Origin: Glossina fuscipes
Lineage: Eukaryota > Arthropoda > Insecta > Diptera > Glossinidae
Direction of reading: 5' to 3'
NCBI RefSeq assembly: GCF_014805625.2
Contig: NW_023998416.1
Location: forward strand, 19,092,065 to 19,156,064
DNA length: 64,000 nt
Part shown: positions 26,491 through 38,934 of the stretch, in pieces
Position numbering within the stretch: position 1 is the first letter of the stretch
Layout of the letters: the number at the start of each line of letters is the position of its first letter
Position numbers and translations under genes: made by a program
Notes under the pieces: model-generated
The model's database searches: none
What the model was told of the DNA's origin: nothing
Seen by the model: the letters and a program-made list of their open reading frames with translations, nothing else

Positions 26491-27745
26491 AAAAAAAAAT
26501 TGTTTGAGATAATACATTATGACTGCCGAAGTAGTGCGCCACTTTAGCAATTTAACAAAAAAAAAAAGATGCACTTAACCAACTAACCAGCAAGTCCAGG
26601 AGCTTTGGCTCGATGGAAGCAACTACGACTTCAAGCATATAGTGCAAACTTTAGAAAGCTTTCTAGCAAGCGTAACTAGGCGATCAAAGAGATCTTTCAA
26701 TAATACTTTGCACTAACACGCCAAGGAAAGCCTTAAACTTATTAAGAGTTGACTCAATTTAATCTTCAAATTTCATCTTTGTTAAGGTTGTGTTAAGGTT
26801 GTCTTTTAAAAGGTCAAAGAAAGTGAAAGTAAAAGGTAATATGGAAACAATTAAGAATTATTTACTGCTTAGATATTTTTCCGTCGCCAGCAAACATTGA
26901 AACAAAAAAGGAAATCAGTGGACACAACTGCTGAACGACTGATACTCTCTCTAGACTTCGTGGAACATTATGTCTAGAAGCTACGCGCTATGTACATTCA
27001 AATAAATATAAGTATAACGAGGCAATCGCACTAGCGTGGATAATTAATTTGATTTAGAAAAGAAAATTATCGAGCATCCTGTCATTCAAAAGTATTAGAG
27101 GAGCACTTGCCGTAGAAAACGTCGAGAGACATTGAAAACAGTTCGAGAAGTTTTTTTCTTGTTAATATGCCGAGAAGGTTTATTCATTATTTATTAACTG
27201 AAATTACTCAGATTAAAAGCTTGAATTACGACTTTGTAGAGAAGATCATCGATCAAACAAAGCAAAGTATTAAGAACTTTAGTCCAAAGGTTAAATTATG
27301 ACAATGCAACGATTAAGATTAATCAGAAGCAAACGGCAAATTTAAAGTAAGCGGTTCAAAACATTAGTTTGCCTAAGAGATGGATGGAATCGCTAACCTT
27401 AAACGAGTTCATTAAACAATGTTCAGAATTTCTTTCATTTTTTCCCTCTTTCTTATGCAGATATGGTAGTTTCTTCTTCTTTAGAGTAGAGTAGAGTAGA
27501 GTATTGTAATTTCATTTAAAATAATTCTTACAGAGAAGCCTAAAAAGAAAAAGTAAAATCAATCTCGATCGAGTTTGTTGTTGTTTTGATTTTAAAGTCA
27601 TTCTCTTAATTTATGCCATAGTCTTTTGTTTACTGAATCCCTAATCCCCGTCTGTGAATCGCTTTTAGAAAGTTGTCTTTGAGAATGTTTTCAAATATAT
27701 CCTGTTTGCTTAATAATTTCCTTTTTTGCTTTTAAACGTGCACGA

Positions 27746-27775
27746 TATGATGATGTGTGTGTGTGTGTGTGTGTG
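27746..27775 (+). repeat. (GT)n microsatellite
   Basis: A pure run of about 13 gt units after gatgat. Confidence 0.9.
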
Positions 27776-28977
27776 CCGGAGCATTGAATTCAATGGCAAT
27801 TTATTTATAACACATATAAGATTAAATGCAGATACACACGATTCACTTTAACTGAGATTGTGTTCGAGGTTTTCTACTGTCTGTGTTCTGTCCTAAAGGA
27901 AGATGCATTAGTTGCTTCAGTTCATTGGTAACAGTCAATAGGTCCAGGTAAGTAGGTAGTTAGGCAGGTGGATCGTTGATGCTCATATTTATTTTTTTTA
28001 TATAACGAAATTTTAATTTGAGTTATAAAAAAACATCGCCAAAGAGGTTATTACATTGCCACAATACGGCAAACAATGACACGAGCTTTCCTTTGTAAAA
28101 TTTTCCTAAACATTTACGTTAAGCGAGGAGTGTCTAAGATTCGCAGTGAAATGTGTATAATTTTCTTACTTGTTCCATATTAAATCCTATTAAATACGAT
28201 AGCACAGAGATTGGTGTCCGCAAATGAAATAAATATTCAAGGTTAACCGGAAGCACAGAGACGGCCAATTTATGTGAGTTTTACAAAAGAGAACAAAAAC
28301 AAAATTGTTTACCGCTGTGTACAGTGTATACGTACGTTATAGGAAAATTGTATGAACGAAATAAAAGAATAAAAATGAAATTAAATCAATTGCTCACAAC
28401 ACAGCACACCTAAGCGACAATTCCTACTTCTCCGCACTGGGAAGTTTTTCATCCGGTATTATCATAGCGATGGAGCACAACTTATACACATGTATACATG
28501 AATAACTCTTGGGCAACCGGCGTCAAAACGGCATCAGAGATAATATCAGTTGGTGGTTGATTGTAGTTCCTTATCGTTGTGATGTAACACATGAGCGAAC
28601 GCGTTGAGCGAAATTGTTTTATATATATATATATATATATATAAAAATCTCACCTTAAAAAGGAAAAAATTTCCCTGATATGTGTCGGTACATATGCCTG
28701 CAGGCATATGCGTGTATATGAACTTCATTATCATTATAAACAATTTATTTATTGATATATTTATTTATAAACAAGGATATATAAGGCGTATGTATGCTTA
28801 CAGACACATACACACACAGGTGTAGAGATGCATTAAGTTATTCTTACTATTTATGGCTTATTCGACAGTCGCTTTCAATCAAAGCTTAAGAAAGATTCTT
28901 TCTCTTGTGTTAATCTTTATTGCATTTGTGTTGCAGGAGCCATGCAGCAACGCACATCCAACTTTATCACAAACGCA

Positions 28978-29045
28978 AGCACACACACACACACATATAT
29001 ATTTATGTATATATATACATATATGTATATTTGTATGTATATATG
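28978..29045 (+). repeat. Compound (CA)n-(TA)n tract
   Basis: ca units followed by ta/tgta repeats. It generates open frames of 101 (+) and 73 (-) codons that are simple-sequence artefacts. Confidence 0.85.
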
Positions 29046-30289
29046 AAAGCGTAAATGTTCCCACTCCCGGGGGGGGACAGACGGGAAGCTTGCATTCCAT
29101 TATAGTAGCACAGAATTTTATTTGCTTATATCGACATTGTTGTGCACATGAGTTTTAAATGCTTATGTATGCCCTCTGTACACACATGCACAATAAGTTT
29201 TCATTAAGTGGTGTTTTTTTTTTTTTTTATTTTTGCTTCTTTGCCTCATTATTATTCGTACATTATTTGGTTTATGTGCAGTACGCGTACGTTCGCATAC
29301 AACATCTGAGTTTAAACATTAATTAAGAAAGATGTTTTTGTTGTACGCGCACATATATGCCAGTTGACTTCGTGTGTCATGTGTCAATAATAAATTGTTT
29401 TCTTTATAGTTATTCCGTTGCAGTGTATTTGTTGTTGTTGTTGTTGTTATTGTTAATTCTTGTGCTTTGCTTTTCGCTATTATTTATTGATTTACAGGAA
29501 TAATGCTTTTCGAATGATTCCATTCGTAAAAGCTTGCATGCTGTTTATGAATGAAAGCACAATCCAAATTGCAATCCCATGTTCAATTATTGTTGTTGTT
29601 GGGCTATTTAATAATAAACATACGTCAACAATTATTATTTAATTGTTAACGTACAATTAGCCGGGCAACCAATATATCCTGAGACTTCGTTTATTCTTAT
29701 TGAGACGGCAGAATGAGAGGATAAACATGTTTTTAACTTTCTTCTTTTGTCTTTTTTTTAGGAAAGAGACTGTAAACAAAAAAATGTATTGAGCTATGTT
29801 TATTTATATATTGTGGTTCTTCGCTAATTATGCATATTTGACCATTTTTCACGAAACATAACGCGTTTACATTCCTTTGATCCTTTCTCTCCTCTCTCTT
29901 TCTCGTAACGATTTGATTTTGATCTCGATATTAATGCTTGATAGGGATCAATCCATGATTTCTTGCTCTTCACTTTTTCAGAACACATAATGCACGATAC
30001 GTAACAGAAACGACTTTATTTCATAGCCGAGAAGAGAGTGGTTTCAGTCGTAAACCTTGGCTTATTCAAGCACCTCACGCCTCAACTCATGTGATATTGA
30101 TCTCTCTCGCCTTATAACTTTCCTAATAGTATGGCAACGAACACTGACGTTCCACTGGGCTGAATACAAAAAATAACTTTCATAAAATTCACACCAAAGA
30201 ATCCTTCTTCCTCCCCGCGTGGACTTAAAAGAAGGGAAAGGCTATTTCTCAGGGTAATGCAGGTTTCCATGCAATGGAAAATGAGTAAA

Positions 30290-30830
30290 AAGGAAACAAG
30301 TGACTTTCACAACCGAAGCCGGAGCTATCCTTCACGCTGCGAACTTTTCCCATTAACCCAAACTCAAAACCCTCATTGTTCCCGACAGTTTGTCTGTATT
30401 AAAAGCTATACGGAATCCTTCGATTTTAAAATGGAGCACCATTAACAAATTAAGGGATGTGCTTCGGGTACCAAGTCATATCGGTTTATTGGGAAATGAG
30501 CAAACTGATCGAGCGGCGAAGTACGCTGCTTCTGTACCTCTAATTATGAAGTCAGGAAAAAGATGGATCTTCAAAGATACATTGGAAGACAAGTTAAAGA
30601 GAAAATTACAGAAGGAAATCTACGATACCATCATCGGCACTACTCTTCTATTAACCCGCAATTGATTGCACCTTTATATCAGCAATTGTAGACAAATTCT
30701 CACTATAAAGCACTTTCTCTGTGACTGCCTTAACTTTTCCTTGGCAAAAAGTATTGCCTTTGGACCGACTAATCCTATGGGCATTCTAAAATCAACTACA
30801 GAATAGATAATCAATGCAATATATTACTTT
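30290..30830 (+). mobile_element. LINE RNase H domain and 3' tail remnant (I/R1-like)
   Basis: In shifting plus-strand frames I read FTTEAGAILHAA, DSLSVLKAIRNPSILK, then VPSHIGLLGNEQTDRAAKYA, the RNase H block of I-, R1- and LOA-type LINEs (usual form W-x-PSH-x-GI-x-GNE-x-AD). Downstream, ILTIKHFLCDCL matches the tail motif TVKHILL-x-C of these elements. Stops and shifts interrupt it. No reverse transcriptase is visible upstream, consistent with 5' truncation. Confidence 0.78.
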
Positions 30831-30944
30831 ATTAAAACTATTATGGTCGATATCTAGAGTACTTTTATAAATTAGAGCCGATAGCCTGTGTAGCTAGTGC
30901 TCCATGTCTTTTTTTTTTTAGTCTGAGAATTTATTTCATTAGTC

Positions 30945-30945
<1 letters not shown>

Positions 30946-30978
<33 letters not shown>
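30946..30978 (+). repeat. (AAT)n microsatellite
   Basis: About ten perfect taa units, 120 bases after the LINE RNase H remnant. LINEs of the I type often end in TAA-rich tails, so this may be the element's own tail. Confidence 0.9.
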
Positions 30979-31109
30979 TATTTATATTCTATATTTACAA
31001 TTTTTACCTTAAGAAAAACTCAAAAATTCGAGAAAAAAATTATATTAACTTATGTTGGTTCAATGACTTGGAGTCGCCGATTTTTTTCTTTATTTTCATT
31101 CTTTTACAG

Positions 31110-31679
31110 TTGCTCTAAGATAATGGCCAAACTTCTTTGCTTTTAAAAACAATTGCTTTCTGCGTTCATGTTCCATTGTAGACGAACTCCTTGACCAATC
31201 TGCTTCATTTTCCTTACCAACGGGCGCTCAAGATCTTCTAATGTTTTTGCTAAATTTCGGAGGGAATGTTTTTCGCAGACAGACAGGCGAACGGTCAATT
31301 ATCCTCGGACCAATGCAGAATATCATATTGATTAACTTACCTTCTAAAGTGTACAAAGCTTCCTCCTGGGCATTGCAAACGTTTTCTCAAAATTTATATG
31401 ACCGAACCATTCGGTGGTGACTATAAAAAGCTATTAAACAAAACTTGGACTGTAAATGCTTTTCATTTGCTCATTTGCAATAGTGATGCTACCATCGGTA
31501 AAATTGTCGAACTAATCGCAGATGATCTCTGATCTAAGGCTATGCAATATTATCTGGTAACGGATATGGGACTAGAATCAAAACATGATGCCGATGTGCA
31601 TAACAGAGACAACAAAAAGGAGATTCTCGTTGCAGAATATGGGGCCGATAACGAGAATAAAGAAGGCATGGAAAGATAG
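31110..31679 (+). pseudogene. Broken coding-like block of unknown family
   Basis: A T-rich tract and acceptor (ttttcattcttttacag, AG at 31108-31109) precede it. One frame is open for 98 codons at 31124-31417 (it contains SLPTGAQDLLMFLLNFGG), without a needed ATG. A different frame runs from ATG 31398 to TAG 31677-31679, broken once by TGA at 31530-31532; it reads MTEPFGGDYKKLLNKTW, IGKIVELIADDL, then NRDNKKEILVAEYGADNENK. An AATAAA lies at 31723-31728. The C-terminal part is charged and protein-like. I do not recognise it: it may be a host pseudogene or a transposon relic, and which upstream frame belongs to it is unclear. Confidence 0.35.
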
Positions 31680-31739
31680 GAGGAAATTTTATATGCGAAC
31701 TCTATAAACTTTTCTATTTGAAAATAAATAAACTTGATA

Positions 31740-34700
31740 TTACATAAGTAAATAGGAGGTCAACATAAAAAAAGCAAATTTACGGCTTGGCATTGACAAC
31801 TTAACATGTCTCGCCCTCAAGGTTAATATAAATTCATCACTTTTTGATTTTTAAAATATTTCGGACATAAGTTGTTGGTCGCGTTGTCGGGTTGTCTGCT
31901 AAGGTCCATATATTTACCTCTTTTTTCTTTATCATATTTTTAACTCATTCTTTTATCTAATCTTACAACGCCTCTATGGAAAGTCTTAGCACTTATGGCC
32001 AAGCTCTTCAGTTTTGTAAATTAATGTACAATCGCTCGGATAATCGTGGATTAACCGGAAATCAGAGAGAGCCTTTTCTCAAAGCAGGAAGATCAACTTC
32101 CTTGATGACAGGCGATTTGAGGTGAGGGCTGCCTTATATTGACAACACTTTTGTCTACAGCAAGATTTACAGAGTGTCACTGAAATATTACCTTTAAAGG
32201 GAGGTAAAACACTTACTATAATGCCAATCTACGCGTGGCAACGGAATGAGATGGGGTTTTGGTCTTTCCAATAATCGCTATAGGGTAGCAAATAGAAGGA
32301 TTTTCTCCTCTTATTTTCCACGAATTAGCGTAACTAATAGCTGTGAGGATAACACTTGGAGGCTAAGATTGCGTCGTTATGTTTTTTGTTGACATTAACG
32401 TCCGTTAAATTTAAATTATTGCTAGAAAACTGTAGGGGACAGGTAAAATCACCTCAGTCGAGAATGGGCGACATTCTACTGAAACTTATCACATAAACAT
32501 AGTTTCAATTCCCTTAGACGTTTCAAATCCTATTTATTTAGTTCTTTTTTTTTTTTTAAATAAATTATATTTTTTTAAATTGTTTTTAAAATTTAATTAA
32601 CTTTTCTTTGGAAAAATTTTGCAAATTTCTCCTTTCTAAACGTGATGTGTGACTGTTGTTGTTTGTGGTTATTGCTGCCAGTTTTGTTGCTCTTGTTGTT
32701 CTGTGCTTGTGTAAAATTGAATTATTATTAGAATCATCATCATGTGAATGGAATTTCAATTATCAACAGGAACTTGTTTACTTTCAACTTGATTGTGTAC
32801 AATAGTAGTCGAATACAAAAAAAAACGAAAAAAAAAAAAATAATAAAACAAAAAAAAAAATAAAAATAAAAAGCAAGGAGAATAAAAGGAAATTCTAAAA
32901 CAAAATTTCTGTGTCACATACATGTCTATGCATGTTCTTGCATTTGCACACAACTTACACGTACGTAAAAATCCACATGACCCACAAATTAATACTTATT
33001 TTAGCATTAAGCACCTGAAAGCCTTTCTAATTGAATTGTGATCGATCAGACAGCATATAATTCTCATATGATACACGTATATAACAACGTAAATGCATGA
33101 ATGTAGGCGTATTTGTGGCCAAGTTGGGAGGCACACATCAGATTAACACATGTGCAATTATGGATGTTTACTAAGCTAGTAATTGAAATAAAATAATATC
33201 TCGTACATACTGCCATTTATATCTAAGGAGAGAAAGAGAGAGAGAGAGAGAGACAAAGAGAGAAGCAGCATGTACAGGATAACATATGGATAGGTAGTCC
33301 AAAGGCTTTATTTGCTGCTGTGCAACTAAAAGAAATTTGATAAACATTTTTCCCTTTTTGTTTTAAACATTTAAATGCTTTGCCACTCTCGTTATAAGTG
33401 CAGTCAGGTGCTAGTATTGGTCTTTAGAAGTCATTCTTAATTGCATTATATATGTTCGTACGGTCACAGATTCCATTTTATATTGAACCAAGGCATGGAA
33501 ATACTTGTATACACATACTATCTGTAGCAGACATTGTCTCTCTCTTTTGATTTGTGAACTTTAAATCGATAAAATTTGTGTTATCCTTCGAACATCTATC
33601 TATTAACGTATGAATGAATATTCTACGTATTTATTGTATGCTTTTAGATCGTTATACTCCGTACGCATCACACAAAAAAGATTTGATAAGTTTGCATAGA
33701 TATGTGCAGCACTCGTTTCTATTGTATGGCCTCCTAAAGTGTTTGTTCGTCAGTTTATTCTAGCCGTTCGATTAGGAGGCTTAACCTTGAGATCAGCAAG
33801 GATAGCCGAATAGAAAAGGATTGCGATTAACAAGTCGATGTTCAGCGGATACTCTTCGTAGTAGCTGTTAGCGATTGATCGTAAATCCACTAGCCAGCGG
33901 CCGTCACTTCCCTGTCTCTCGTCTTCCCTATCTTTCTTTCCTAACTTCTTTTTGACAGCCACTGTGTCATCTTTTTATCCAGATTGTTCCTCAGCAATAC
34001 AGTTACTCCAACACAAAATGGATTTGATAATTTAGTATAATCTCTGCGACTCTACGATTTTATCGAAGCATAGAGAGGTGTATAATTCGTCGTTGCTCCA
34101 GATTTTCTGTCTAAATTTAAGCTTATTTCTATACTTACTGGTCTTCGTCTAATTCTAGAGTCTACATTTCCTAACTCAACGACTAAAGGTTACGCTTTTA
34201 GTCGTTGGATAAATAACAATTATATGAATTCTCAGGGTTGGATAAGCCTGGACGTCTTTACCCTGGGTAAGTACAAAGGAGAAAATGCTGTTGCCTTTTT
34301 GCTTACACCAACGTTTGACTTGATTGACTCGATCCGTTTAATAACCGCATCCCACAGTCGTTTGGTAGAATTTTCCTAGTTCCATGTTATACCCTCACAT
34401 ATACGTGCTCACCATGAAAATCGATGGCTGCCGAACTGTTACTTATAAATAACTTTGTCATTGGGTTTTGTATGAAATAAGTTTCAATTGTTTACAAGCC
34501 GTCGTTCGATGTATAAAGAGATGGATAACCTTGACGACGGATTTCATTCTGTTTTAAACCACGCGAAAATGCAGCTGGGAGCACCGCAGAAATAATGTTA
34601 GTTTGGAGTAAATATGCAGTAAGCTAAGAAACACTTAGAAGTCAGCTTGCGAGATTTCATTCAGAAAAATTTCACTCTTGAGAACGATGAAGATTGGCAT

Positions 34701-34800
34701 ACGTTCGTCTGTCTACAATAATAGCAATCTAAGAAGTGATCTTCAATTCCTTCTAGTTAGAGGCAGGTTCAGATCGATACAGACGTACCTAGAAGCTCAG
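31740..34800. other. Noncoding stretch with a few coding-like islands
   Basis: Short islands (for example LPLKGGKTLTIMPIYAWQRN near 32190) suggest decayed transposon sequence, but none is identifiable. Long A-rich runs lie at 32817-32872. Confidence 0.4.
33233..33254 (+). repeat. (GA)n microsatellite
   Basis: A ga run flanked by agaga-rich sequence. Similar short ga runs occur at about 18174 and 42673. Confidence 0.85.
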
Positions 34801-34807
34801 AAAATAG

Positions 34808-34920
34808 ATCGGTAATTATCTCGCCTCGAAGGGGCGATGTGCCTATCGCGAAAGCATCCGTATGCTACCCGTTAAGAGGCAAAGGACCATAGACAGCGAC
34901 GATGAGTATTTCGATTATTA
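34808..34920 (+). other. Coding-like segment ending KRQRTIDSDDEYFDY
   Basis: The frame after a TAG reads IGNYLASKGRCAYRESIRML, then PVKRQRTIDSDDEYFDY and a TAA at 34918-34920. The basic-then-acidic tail resembles a protein C-terminus. There is no good acceptor and no recognised family. The preceding 250 bases contain other short coding-like islands in other frames. Confidence 0.22.
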
Positions 34921-35084
34921 AGCTTGGTAACAAGTATATTTCAAACAAAGTTGAATTTTATCAACAAATGGACTGAATTTATTTCTACGCCTATTATGAC
35001 TTCCGGTTATAGGATCTACAAATTATTTCCAATAATCCTTATCAGTAAGTATTATATATACGTATTAATAATTATTCCAACTAT

Positions 35085-35935
35085 TATAATATTTATGCCC
35101 TACACCATGTGTGGTGCGTTCGTGCGGACGTATGTAACACGCAGAAGGGCATAAGATAGATCCAACTTCTTCTACTAGTCAGAATCGTAATGTGAAACTA
35201 ACTTAGGCTGTCTATCCGTCTGATGTCTGTCCGCGTAATATTTGGTGTGCAAGCTACAGATCGCAATTCTTGCAATATTTTAGTGAAGCTTGGCGCAGTG
35301 ACGTGTTTTGACCCAACGACGAACGCTATTGAAAATGGTTCGAATCAGTTCACCTTTTCGCCCACTCCGAATATAACGACCTACGATGAAAAGTCGTTAT
35401 ATGGAAAAAAATTATAATTTGCAACATTTTTCGTCAAAAGTGGCTAAGTAATAGTAATTTGGCATTCTAAATTGTTTTGAAAGCTTTAGACCGGCGAGGG
35501 CATTTTTGAAACCCCTCCCATCAAATGAAAACTAAAGTTCATGCGACCAAAAGATATAATTTTTAATTCGTCATAATGAAAATTTTTTCATAATAGTAAT
35601 TTAATACAAAAAGATTAACTGTACCAAACTTGTACCATCTCGGTCTATTTTTTGAGTCCTACCCTAACAAGGATTTTCAAGAAAATTGATCCTTTGAAAA
35701 TTGAGTCGTAACAGTAATTTCGTGCAAAAATTAACTCTACAAAATGTTGACCATCTATGCCTACTATTGGATCCTATGCCCTATGTAGGGATTAAACTTG
35801 TGCTATATTAGGTTGCAAGAAACAAGGTAACAAAGTTTTCTATTCTATAATAAACCTAAGAATTGTGTTAAACAATGCATTATAGGGTATTTAATGGTAG
35901 GCATTGCTCGACTGTAATATTCTTACTTGTTTTAT
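35085..35935 (+). repeat. Dispersed repeat family 1, copy e (near full length)
   Basis: It starts with the hairpin tgccctacaccatgtgtggt, then cgtatgtaacacgcagaagg, gcagtgacgtgttttgaccc and gacgaacgctattgaaaatg, and ends gactgtaatattcttacttg. It is colinear with copy b over about 800 bases. Two short frames within it are repeat-derived. Confidence 0.8.
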
Positions 35936-36821
35936 CTTCTATTCTGTCAAAGGAAACCTTAATTGATCGAACTTGTGGGCTGATCCAAAATCGTCTTCCT
36001 ATTTGAGGCTTTCGTTTTTAATTACAATTATTTTTTTATATATTTTTAATGCAGAACTTACCGGGCTGTTACTTATTATTCGAATTGTGTGTAGGGTACC
36101 TAATGCCACACTTACCCCGATTACAATGCCTTGAATTTTTTATTCAAACGTAAAACTTTACTTTTCTTTCATAATCCCATCTTTATTTTTCTCTCTGTTC
36201 CTATTTTGTGTTTTTCTTTATTTTTACACTATCGCCTATTCAGGATCATTCATTGAAATGATTAAAAGAAAATGCCAAGCCTAACGTATACATTTTGCAT
36301 AATTTAACATTTTGATGATGTTTCATATTCGATTGATATAAAATCGAAAAACTGAGATAGATGTCAAAGGAATTCTTTTCAATGAAAAAATTAATGAATG
36401 AATGAACTAACTAAGAGATGAATCATAGATGAGGAAAGGAAAGAGTTATCGAAAAATCAATGTAATATTAGCAAAATAGATGTGCATTCATTATCTTTGT
36501 TAGCATATTTAATTAATCTACGAGCACAAAACCCGATCTTTATCTTTTCCTCTATACCTTGGTCTTCTTCTAATTAGCTGCAGTTATAAAGGAATATTTA
36601 AACTAATGGCCTAGCGTTTCTAAGCATTCTGCCATCTTTTAGTGCATTTTTGGTATTCTGGCCTTTAATTATAAATACGCGGACATGACATAATTGTGCT
36701 CTTTACTCAATCAGCTGCTAAGCATTTCTATTACAATAACAAAGAATCGTCAATAAGAATAGCGGCACATTTTTTACGCGAATTTTTTGTTTAAATGTTC
36801 TTTTTTTCTTTTTTGTTGTAG

Positions 36822-36925
36822 AGCCGACAGGTGTGCTAGACATACCTGACATATCGATTGATGATAGCATTTTTGGTCCAGCCAGCAATAAACGGGGGCG
36901 ACTTTCATCAAGTGGCGATGAATAG
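36822..36925 (+). CDS. Short 3'-terminal coding exon (33 codons), unidentified
   Basis: A strong acceptor (long T-rich tract, then gttgtag, AG at 36820-36821) opens an exon starting AG-CCG in phase 1. It encodes PTGVLDIPDISIDDSIFG, then a Lys/Arg and Ser segment ending RLSSSGDE, and stops at TAG 36923-36925. The pattern is an acidic, hydrophobic-spaced patch followed by a short basic segment and a Ser/Asp/Glu tail. Composition is far more protein-like than the surrounding AT-rich DNA. I do not recognise the protein. The phase matches the exon starting at 41225, so the two could be alternative last exons of one transcript. The upstream donor exon is not visible in this window. Confidence 0.62.
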
Positions 36926-37048
36926 TTGCGAAATTGATTTTTAATTCCAATTTGAATTCTTATACGTTGTACGTATGTACACAATTTTCTTTGTACAATG
37001 AATTCAACCTTTTTTTTATGAATTCAATCGAACTTTTTTTTTGGTTGC

Positions 37049-37071
37049 AATAAAAAAATCGCGAGAATAAA
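37049..37071 (+). terminator. Two AATAAA poly(A) signals after the short terminal exon
   Basis: AATAAA occurs at 37049-37054 and again at 37066-37071, about 125-145 bases after the TAG of the short exon. The spacing suits a short 3' UTR. AATAAA is common in AT-rich DNA, so this is supporting evidence only. Confidence 0.4.
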
Positions 37072-38934
37072 ACTTCATCAGAAAAGTTAACCCCTATAAA
37101 ATGAAGCCATAAAATGCCGAACAAATCAAAACATAGCATATAATTTAAAAACTTTGAATTTTAATAAAGCTCTTTGCAAAAACAATAACAATAACAGCAA
37201 TGGCTTTTTGTGCTTAGTAATAAAAGGGGTAACCCTTTTTATTTGTCTATGGCTTACTGGAGGAATATACACAAAAACAAAATTATATATCCTTCAATGA
37301 AATGAAATCTAAAAATAATTCATAGATGGGCGTCCGTTCATTCGCCTGCTTTTGAACCGTCCAAAGTACACAGTTCTGCACAAAAGTCCATAAGTCCGAA
37401 AAGATCCAAGAAGAGGCTTCTATTCCTCCATTAAGGTACTTACGGTAATATCTTAAGTTGTCCTAGTTATGTTTATTGGAGATTTTACTTACGATATTAG
37501 AAATTCCTTGAGAGAGAAGATGAGTTCAACAAATTCATTATTTAAAATAAAAAAAAATTGTTAATTTGTTTGTTTTTCTTTGCCAGGCGGTGAGTATCTA
37601 AGAATCGTTTTAAATGCGAATATAATTTTCTTTGTTCTATCCTCGGTAAGAAAAAGAGGCGCTCGCGTAAATATGTAGAAAGGCAATAAACCCAAAAGAG
37701 GAGCTCGCAATTTTTTTTTTTTTTTTTTTTTTTTTGTAAATTTTGCATTTACTCCAACATAAATATATAAGCGGAGGGGTACAAACTAAAAAAAAAAAAA
37801 CAAGAAGGGAAAAAATATTTTACCATCATAATGAGTGCGAGAGATTTATACTGTTTTTCATTTTGTAGTTAAATTCATCGAATTTCCTGTTAGTCTCCGC
37901 CATTTTCCCAACGGCGAATACATTTCCCTTAGTCGTGTTGCTGGGACTGAACTGGTCAACCCTCGAACATAGACGGTTTTAAATGCAAGTTGAACAAACT
38001 CGATCAACTTCTCTGCTCCTTTCTGCTGTTCGGTGGTTTGCCTATGTGTTAAGTACTTCCTTGTCTCTTGCATTCGGGTAGAAAGTGAATTAAAACAACA
38101 ACAGCACAAACAACGGCCAAAGTGAACGTTGCGGTTTTTGACCAAATATTTTTTCCCTTAATGCCTTTCCCTGTTCATAAATAAAATGATGAAAAAATTA
38201 AAAGAATTCTCATTAAAAATCGTTTTTAGAGAAGAACTTTATTTTATTGTTTACTGTCTCTGACAATGGTTGAAGCAAAGTTGTTAATGATGATGTAAAA
38301 TGCATTTGAAACATGTTGTTATTGCCAGATTTTATTACTTTATTTACTCTTTCTCCTGCTTTTTTTTACTCTGCCCTCAGCTCCGCGTTTGCCTGACTGG
38401 CCCGCTATATGTTAAATAAAATTTTGTATAAAAAGCAAAAATTAAATGAATTTTTCTGCTCTTTTCCACAACGCGTTTAAATGAAAACAAAATCACTGTA
38501 AAAATCAATTTGAATTGTTTTGATCAATCGACCTAACAAATATTTCATCAATTTCGTAAACATCTTTGTGAAGGTTAATTATGCATCCTGCCTGAATGAA
38601 TAGTGGTTTATGTACCTATTCAGTCAATTAGTCTTCATCGGACTAATTAATGAAAAATTTGCAGACCTTTGCAATTTTGGTGCTTATTAGTTGCTTTGCT
38701 TCTCTCAACGCTAAACTAAATTTTATGGTGTTATGTAGCATTACTGTTAATTTGAAAAAGAATTCCTTGCTCAAATAATCAGCTGCCATCATACGGACAA
38801 GTACAAGAAAAGAAAAATATAATAAACAAATGACGGAATAGACGCATTACAACCTTCAAGATTAAAAGTAGATTGATACGTATTTTCTAAAATAATAACA
38901 CAATGCATTTAAGGCGAATTAAAACGCCCAGCTA
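37072..38934. other. Noncoding stretch between the two coding exons
   Basis: A poly-T run at 37710-37735 and A runs. A 95-codon minus-strand frame (38145-37858) lacks recognisable domains. It would be intron or 3' flank, depending on the gene model. Confidence 0.5.

Larger units (their letters stand above)
26491..30289. other. Noncoding, microsatellite-rich
   Basis: (AGAGT)n at about 27482-27502, GT, TA, CA/TA and GTT tracts. No frame has domain or splice support. Confidence 0.55.

Noticed and set aside
27880..27951. Possible exon before the donor-like CAG|GTAAGT at 27948
   Set aside because: The only frame open up to the donor spans about 36 codons of unremarkable sequence, with no clear acceptor.
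28853..29158. 101-codon plus-strand open frame
   Set aside because: The centre is a CA/TA microsatellite (HTHTHI, YLCIYIHI). The flanks have no recognisable motif.
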